From contig DAOMOP010000088.1 of assembly GCA_035444405.1 (NCBI GenBank), forward strand, positions 1-15,441: a stretch of 15,441 nucleotides of DNA. Direction: 5' to 3'. Positions 13,368 through 15,441 of the stretch are shown here, in pieces (within the stretch, counting starts at the first letter, position 1; each line of letters begins with the position of its first letter). Made by a program: the position numbers and the translations under genes. The DNA is from DAOMOP01 sp035444405 (lineage in GTDB: Bacteria > Pseudomonadota > Gammaproteobacteria > Burkholderiales > Rhodocyclaceae). Under the pieces are notes generated by a model, which worked only from the letters and a program-made list of their open reading frames with translations, was not told where the DNA came from and searched no databases.

Positions 13368-14630
13368 TCAGACGCGAAAGCCGATCGCGCTGACGTCGTC
13401 CTTGCGCGCCTCGTCGCCCTGCCAGCGGCGCAGCGCGTCGACGAGCGCGGCGCGCTGTTCGGGCAGGCTGCGCGAGCGATGTTCGAGCAGCGTCGCACGC
13501 AGGCGGCGGCGCCCGAAGGCGATGCGCTTGTCGCCGCCGAGCTGGTCGAGCAGCCCGTCGGTGAAGAAATAGACGCTGGTGCCGGGCGCAAGCGCGAGCT
13601 CTCGATTGGTCCAGCGCTGATCCATCGGCGTGCCGGCATAGCCGACGCCGTGGCGGTCGCCGTCCAGGCACGCGACCTCGTCGGCATCGGGTGCGAGCAC
13701 GTAGAGCTGCAGGTGCGCCCCGGCCCAGGTGAGCCGCCGCGTCGCGCGATCGAACCAGCAGAAGGCCGCGTCCATGCCGTCGTCGGACTGGTGCTCGCGC
13801 TCGCCGTCGGCCTCGCTGTGGGCGTGGTCGATCTGGTCCATCGCCGACTTCACGCGCCGGTTGATGTCGCCGAGCAGGCCGGCCGGGTCGCGACGCGACT
13901 CGGCGTCGATCGCGCCCTGCAGGAACGAGGACATGATCAGCGTCATGAATGCGCCCGGCACGCCGTGACCGGTGCAGTCGTAGAGTGCGAGCAGAAAGCC
14001 GTCGTCGAAGTCCTGGAAGTGGTAGAAGTCGCCGCTCACCACGTCGCGCGGCTCCCACAGCAGGAAATGGTCGGGCAGCGCGCTGCGCATCGCCTCGCGC
14101 GAGGCGCGCGACAGCGACTTCTGGATCACGCTGCCGTAGTCGATCGACTCCATCACCAGGCGGTTCTTCTCGGCCTGCAGCATCGCGACCGCGCGCAGCA
14201 TGTCGTGGGCGAGGCCGACCCCGGCGTAGCGGCCGGCATCGGCGATGATGAAGCCGTCGATCAGCGTCTTGGTGCCGGCTTCCAGCACCTGGAACGACAG
14301 ATCCTGGATGCTCGTGTCCGCCTCGGCGACGAAGGGCGTCTTGTCCATGAACGCGATGCAGCTCTTGTGCCAGTAGATCTCGCGATGGAACGGCCGCGCC
14401 AGGCTCTGCATGAAGATGTTGCGGTTGATCAGGCCGACCGGGCGCGCGTCCTCGACCACCGGCAGGCCGACGAGCTCCGGCTGCGCCTCGAAGATCGCGA
14501 ACACGTCGCGATTGGTGTGCGCGGGGCTGACCGGCACGACCGCGATCGCGATGTCCGCGGCGCGGCATGCGCCGGCACGGGTCGGCGTCGGGACGTGCAG
14601 GGCCGGCGCCAGGGGGTTTGCGATCGTCAT
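13368..14630 (-). CDS. siaA: SiaA-like PP2C phosphatase with N-terminal CBS pair
   Basis: A 420-residue SpoIIE-type PP2C phosphatase expected to dephosphorylate the SiaC-like protein. The catalytic domain (about 160-420) shows DVVSGDFY (Asp201), LYDCTGHGVPGAFM (Asp218), FFTDG and the final KDDVSAIGF (Asp411, Asp412), so the metal ligands look intact. Residues 30-155 form a CBS pair (LPVVE, PVGLINRNIF, DGFIIADAGRYAGVG) in place of the membrane-bound HAMP sensor part of P. aeruginosa SiaA; no membrane helix is present. The ATG at 14630 has GGAG 6 nt upstream; an upstream ATG at 14732 would add residues without homology. First gene of siaABC; its promoter should lie in 14631-14800 but I cannot pick one with confidence. 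The symbol is used in the sense of a functional counterpart. Confidence 0.85.
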   Translation of the reverse strand: MTIANPLAPALHVPTPTRAGACRAADIAIAVVPVSPAHTNRDVFAIFEAQPELVGLPVVEDARPVGLINRNIFMQSLARPFHREIYWHKSCIAFMDKTPFVAEADTSIQDLSFQVLEAGTKTLIDGFIIADAGRYAGVGLAHDMLRAVAMLQAEKNRLVMESIDYGSVIQKSLSRASREAMRSALPDHFLLWEPRDVVSGDFYHFQDFDDGFLLALYDCTGHGVPGAFMTLIMSSFLQGAIDAESRRDPAGLLGDINRRVKSAMDQIDHAHSEADGEREHQSDDGMDAAFCWFDRATRRLTWAGAHLQLYVLAPDADEVACLDGDRHGVGYAGTPMDQRWTNRELALAPGTSVYFFTDGLLDQLGGDKRIAFGRRRLRATLLEHRSRSLPEQRAALVDALRRWQGDEARKDDVSAIGFRV

Positions 14631-14790
14631 CGATGTCTCCGTATGAGCCGCCGGCGAGCTTAGGCGACGCGTGTTACGTGGAGGTTGCGCTTCGATGACG
14701 TTTTCACACGGCCATGCGTGCGCCATGAGCACGGCGACGGCCGGTCGGAGCCTGAAGCGGCTCGTCCGACGGCGCTTCGCCGGGGCGGCG

Positions 14791-14846
14791 CAAAGCGTTC
14801 GCGCGCGGACATTCGATGGCCGTCTGCGCTATAATGCAACGCTTTG
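14791..14846. repeat. 9-bp inverted repeat bracketing the ABC-F promoter
   Basis: CAAAGCGTT at 14791-14799 and AACGCTTTG at 14838-14846 are perfect inverted copies 38 bp apart. One lies upstream of the -35 and the other over the transcription start. They could be a paired operator. Some chance of coincidence exists for arms of this length. Confidence 0.35.
14806..14835 (+). promoter_or_regulatory. Promoter of the YbiT-type ABC-F gene
   Basis: A perfect TATAAT at 14830-14835 with a weak -35 CGGACA (14806-14811, 4 of 6) at 18 bp. The start of transcription would be near 14842, giving a leader of about 30 nt. The GCGCTATAATGC context is identical to that at 1453-1464. Confidence 0.65.
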
Positions 14847-14871
14847 TTTTACCGACAAAACAGGAACGAAA

Positions 14872-15441
14872 TTGCTCGTCGCAGCCAACATCACCATGCA
14901 GTTCGGGGCGAAGCCCCTCTTCGAAAATGTCTCCGTCAAGTTCGGCGACGGCAACCGCTACGGCCTGATCGGCGCCAACGGCGCGGGCAAGTCGACCTTC
15001 ATGAAGATCCTATGCGGGCTCCTCGAGCCGTCGGCCGGCAACGTGTCGAAGGAGCCGATGGAGCGCCTGGCCTACCTGCGCCAGGAGCAGTTCGCGTTCG
15101 AGAGCATGCGCGTGCTCGACGTCGTGATGATGGGCCACGCCGAGATGTGGGCGTGCATGCAGGAAAAGGACGCGATCTACGCGAACCCCGAGGCGAGCGA
15201 GGACGACTACATGCACGCGGCCGAGCTCGAGGGCCGTTTCGCCGAGTACGACGGCTACACGGCCGAGGCGCGCGCCGGTGAGCTCTTGCTCGGCGTCGGC
15301 ATCGCCGCCGAGCTGCACAACGGGCCGATGAGCGAGGTCGCGCCGGGCTGGAAGCTGCGCGTGCTGCTGTGCCAGGCGCTGTTCGCGAACCCCGACATCC
15401 TGCTGCTCGACGAGCCGACCAACAACCTCGACATCAACACC
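14872..15441 (+). CDS. ybiT: ABC-F family ATPase, YbiT-like, 5' part
   Basis: The first 190 residues of an ABC-F protein, a soluble twin-ATPase class that acts on ribosomes (translation factor or ribosome rescue). The start is MLVAANITMQFG with TTG as the initiation codon, AGGAA 5 nt upstream, and homology to YbiT beginning at the first residue. Walker A is GANGAGKST (34-42), the signature region is SEVAPGWKLR in place of a canonical LSGG, as in YbiT, and Walker B is ILLLDEP (176-182), followed by TNNLD. The inter-domain linker and second ATPase domain lie past the window end; complete proteins are about 530 residues. Transcribed divergently from siaABC across 241 nt. Confidence 0.93.
   Translation, partial: MLVAANITMQFGAKPLFENVSVKFGDGNRYGLIGANGAGKSTFMKILCGLLEPSAGNVSKEPMERLAYLRQEQFAFESMRVLDVVMMGHAEMWACMQEKDAIYANPEASEDDYMHAAELEGRFAEYDGYTAEARAGELLLGVGIAAELHNGPMSEVAPGWKLRVLLCQALFANPDILLLDEPTNNLDINT

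Noticed and set aside
12220..14568. A single 782-codon - strand frame ending in siaC
   Set aside because: Only the last 132 codons encode SiaC. The rest is an out-of-frame reading of siaB and siaA.
14845..14862. TGTTTT-ACCGAC-AAAACA hairpin in the ABC-F leader
   Set aside because: Only 6 A/U-rich pairs, too weak to count as an attenuator on its own.
14844..15281. A + strand frame starting with ATG over the ABC-F gene
   Set aside because: The frame beginning at TTG 14872 gives an uninterrupted YbiT-like protein with Walker A and B motifs; the ATG frame gives none.

Overview
The window is a G+C-rich, gene-dense chromosomal segment whose gene families point to a betaproteobacterium, most plausibly Rhodocyclales (Azoarcus/Thauera-like). 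That placement is inferred from gene content and base composition, not from a marker gene. There are 13 protein genes, two of them cut by the window edges. I see no RNA genes, insertion sequences, prophage or CRISPR. No stretch longer than about 300 bases lacks a gene.

Left arm, + strand (1-4633): the 3' part of gatB, a secreted DUF3617 protein, a YafJ-like class II glutamine amidotransferase with its own TATAAT promoter, then a HIT-family hydrolase and a 536-residue protein with a PilZ-like C-terminal domain that form a pair behind a good sigma-70-type promoter. The last of these converges tail to tail with phoR and overlaps it by 32 bases.

Middle, - strand (4602-8608): phoB and phoR, preceded by a recognisable Pho box and separated by two strong RNA hairpins. 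Upstream lies an EAL-CBS-GGDEF cyclic-di-GMP protein with an intact EAL site and a variant GGDDF motif.

Right-middle, - strand (8737-12154): a tightly packed three-gene operon. It holds a calcineurin-like phosphoesterase that resembles PlcP (the phospholipase C of phosphate-stress lipid remodelling) more than LpxH, followed by two different GT4 glycosyltransferases. Directly upstream is a triple Pho-box-like repeat with an exact 11-bp period. Together these suggest a PhoB-controlled system that replaces phospholipids with glycolipids when phosphate is scarce. This is the most interesting reading of the window.

Right, - strand (12220-14630): a siaA-siaB-siaC-like partner-switching operon (PP2C phosphatase, SiaB kinase, SiaC/DUF1987) without the usual adjacent siaD diguanylate cyclase. 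The phosphatase carries an N-terminal CBS-pair module that closely resembles the one inside the EAL-CBS-GGDEF protein, so the two may sense the same ligand. Divergent to it, on the + strand, starts a YbiT-type ABC-F ATPase gene (14872 to the window end) behind a TATAAT promoter.

Two themes run through the region: phosphate response (phoBR plus a Pho-boxed lipid operon) and cyclic-di-GMP signalling (EAL-CBS-GGDEF, PilZ-like protein, SiaABC).
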